Below, one piece after another: positions 62,575-64,000 of a stretch of DNA of 64,000 nucleotides; positions within the stretch are counted from its first letter, which is position 1, and every line of letters begins with the position of its first letter. This DNA comes from Edaphochlamys debaryana (Eukaryota; Chlorophyta; Chlorophyceae; Chlamydomonadales): positions 1,116,001-1,180,000 of the forward strand of contig JAEHOE010000005.1 of the NCBI GenBank assembly GCA_016858145.1, given 5' to 3'. The translations under genes and the position numbers were made by a program. Under the pieces are notes generated by a model. That model was given only the letters and a program-made list of their open reading frames with translations, was not told the DNA's origin and searched no databases.

Positions 62575-63902
62575 CGAGGCTCCAGCTCCCTGTCCGCGAC
62601 ACGGTGCTGCGCATCGTCGCTGTCAGCGCTGAAGGCGTGGCCACCCTCACCGGTAGGGACGGCACCACGCGCAAGGAGCACGTCAGCAACCTTGCCCCCT
62701 GTCACCTCCAAGACTTGGACCCGATCATAGATCCCCGCATCGCCATCCCTCTGCTGGATCTGCCATGCGAGATCTGCGCCTTCCCAGGTGATGAGTCTAA
62801 GATGGTCATGTGCGACGGCTGTGGCACAGGATGGCACCTGTACTGCCTCCAGCTGCCGCTCAGGTCAGTGCCCCGCGGCACCTGGACCTGCCCTGACTGC
62901 CACGCCCGCGGCGTGACCCCGTCAACCATCAACCAGCAACCCAAGCCCGCACCCCGCGAGGCGCCGGCACCACAGCTGTTCCCCGACGCCCAGGGCCATC
63001 AGCGCATCGCTGAAGCCCAGGCGCTCGAGGGAGCCGCCTGCTCCCGCAAGGTCCGTGATCCCGCCACCAACGCTCTCGTGGAGCGCCGGGGCACCTTGCA
63101 CTACACCACTGCCGAACCGCGCAACCGCCCCATCGAGGCGCGCTACACCGACGGCACCGTGGAGCGACTGACTCTGCGTGCGGCTAAGGGCTGCGCCCTT
63201 CCGTCAGCCATGGTCCTCTCTGTCGCCACCGGGGCCCCGCCCTTGGTGTTGCCTGACCACTGGGACCTCTCCTCTGCGAGCGCCCGAGCCGCTGCCCTCT
63301 TGCAGCTCCGCTCGGTGCCCGAACTGGCCGCCAGCATGCCGGAGACCCTCTCGCACGCGGTCACACCCGCGCCCACTGAGGAAGCTTTGAGCTCGCTCCT
63401 GGACTATCTGGACGCCAGCCGCTCGCCGGTCATTCTGGACCCCTGCGCCGGTGACGAAACCTTAGCCCTGGCGCTGCGTGCCCGCGGCTACACCGTCAGC
63501 GCGAACCAGGGCCGGGCCAACACCGCATCCGGCTGGCCCAAGCTCGACCCACTGCAACTGGGTACCTACCGCCGCCTTGCCACGCCCGGCGAGTCCTGGC
63601 TCATCATCTCGGCTCCACACCCGGAGCTGCTGCCCTTCTGGCTGCCCCTGACCATCGCCATGGTGCCACTGGTCGCGGCCTTCATCCCACGGTGCTTGCT
63701 GACGGCCCCGCCGCCTGCTTGGGCTGCACTTCTTACCCGCCTTCTGGACGAGGAGAGGCTGGCTGTCATCACTGGAGAATCCTGCGGATACGTTGGCGGA
63801 AAGCCTGGAGCTTGGCTGATTGTGTTTCGGGATGGAATGATGAAAGCGCAGCTGATGCGAGGAATTGGGAAGGGACGCGCCAAGCATTGGGTGCACGCGT
63901 AG
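62575..63902 (+). CDS. 3' end of gypsy-type Pol: integrase tail, PHD finger and methyltransferase-like domain
   Basis: The frame starts with the integrase tail (VLRIVAVSAEGVATLTG then HVSNLAPC, the usual GPY/F-like end of gypsy integrases). A complete PHD finger follows (CEIC, MCDGC, WHLYC, TCPDC; 62,768-62,910), with all eight zinc ligands in C4-H-C3 order. After a spacer comes a segment with SPVILDPCAGDETLALALRA and GYTVSA, the motif I of Rossmann methyltransferases, and SWLIISAPHPELL where an NPPY/DPPY catalytic motif would sit. It ends at TAG 63,900. PHD fingers bind histone tails; here it might target integration to marked chromatin, like the chromodomain of chromoviruses. That role is inferred. 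Confidence 0.75.
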
Positions 63903-64000
63903 CTGAGGAGGTGTAGCCTGGGTTATGAGTCTTGCAGGCTGTCGCTTGGCAGAGACTGTTAGCATGGTAGGAGCTAAGCCACTGGGGTTGGCTGGAGGAG
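63903..64000. other. Right flank after Pol stop
   Basis: The last 98 nt follow the Pol stop and may lead to the right LTR outside the window. No polypurine tract is evident here. Confidence 0.25.

Noticed and set aside
61777..62730. Plus-strand open frame of 317 residues
   Set aside because: It joins a LINE linker fragment with the antisense of a LINE endonuclease; no single protein is supported.
1..64000. CRISPR arrays, rRNA or tRNA genes
   Set aside because: No regularly spaced repeats with unique spacers and no tRNA or rRNA sequences were seen.

Overview
The window looks like nuclear DNA of a green alga (Chlorophyta). It is very GC-rich. Genes are split into many short exons with GT-AG introns whose 3' ends are runs of C followed by AG. 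Host proteins are eukaryotic (DNA polymerase epsilon catalytic subunit, a TDG/MUG-type DNA glycosylase, an organellar-type helical-repeat protein), and the transposable elements resemble those of green algae. No prokaryotic operons, CRISPR arrays or RNA genes were seen. The species cannot be fixed from the sequence.

Left half (1-38,000), host genes: (A) a minus-strand low-complexity gene cut by the left edge (1-2434); (B) a plus-strand seven-exon helical-repeat protein (3462-6303); (C) a minus-strand two-exon Tyr/Pro/Ala-rich protein (7919-10840); (D) a plus-strand seven-exon mismatch-type uracil/thymine DNA glycosylase (12402-15269); (E) the catalytic subunit of DNA polymerase epsilon on the minus strand (16160-34775), for which I could follow 50 exons with consistent phase giving about 2483 residues; (F) a plus-strand eight-exon protein with one membrane segment (35566-37877), divergent from the polymerase gene. 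D and E both act in genome maintenance and face each other tail to tail. The polymerase introns contain several duplicated exon borders, including one intron bounded by near-identical direct repeats.

Right half (38,250-64,000), a retroelement graveyard. It holds short interspersed repeats (two nearly identical 167-bp copies), a LINE 3' fragment on the plus strand, a LINE reverse transcriptase fragment on the minus strand, a captured Ty3/gypsy integrase fragment, and a nearly full LINE on the minus strand (ORF1, then endonuclease and reverse transcriptase) whose two ORFs overlap as TAATG. From about 47,500 to the right edge lies a large plus-strand Ty3/gypsy-type element (gag, an ORF with retropepsin-like folds, RT, RNase H, a C5-cytosine-methyltransferase-like domain, integrase, then a PHD finger fused to a second methyltransferase-like domain). 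It is interrupted by an inverted piece of a relative, a Helitron-like piece, an inverted piece of integrase and two LINE pieces, and has single-base shifts in homopolymer runs.

The most unusual system is this gypsy element: a polyprotein region that seems to carry a degenerate DNA cytosine methyltransferase between RNase H and integrase, and a PHD finger plus a second methyltransferase-like fold after integrase, where a chromodomain would be expected in chromoviruses.
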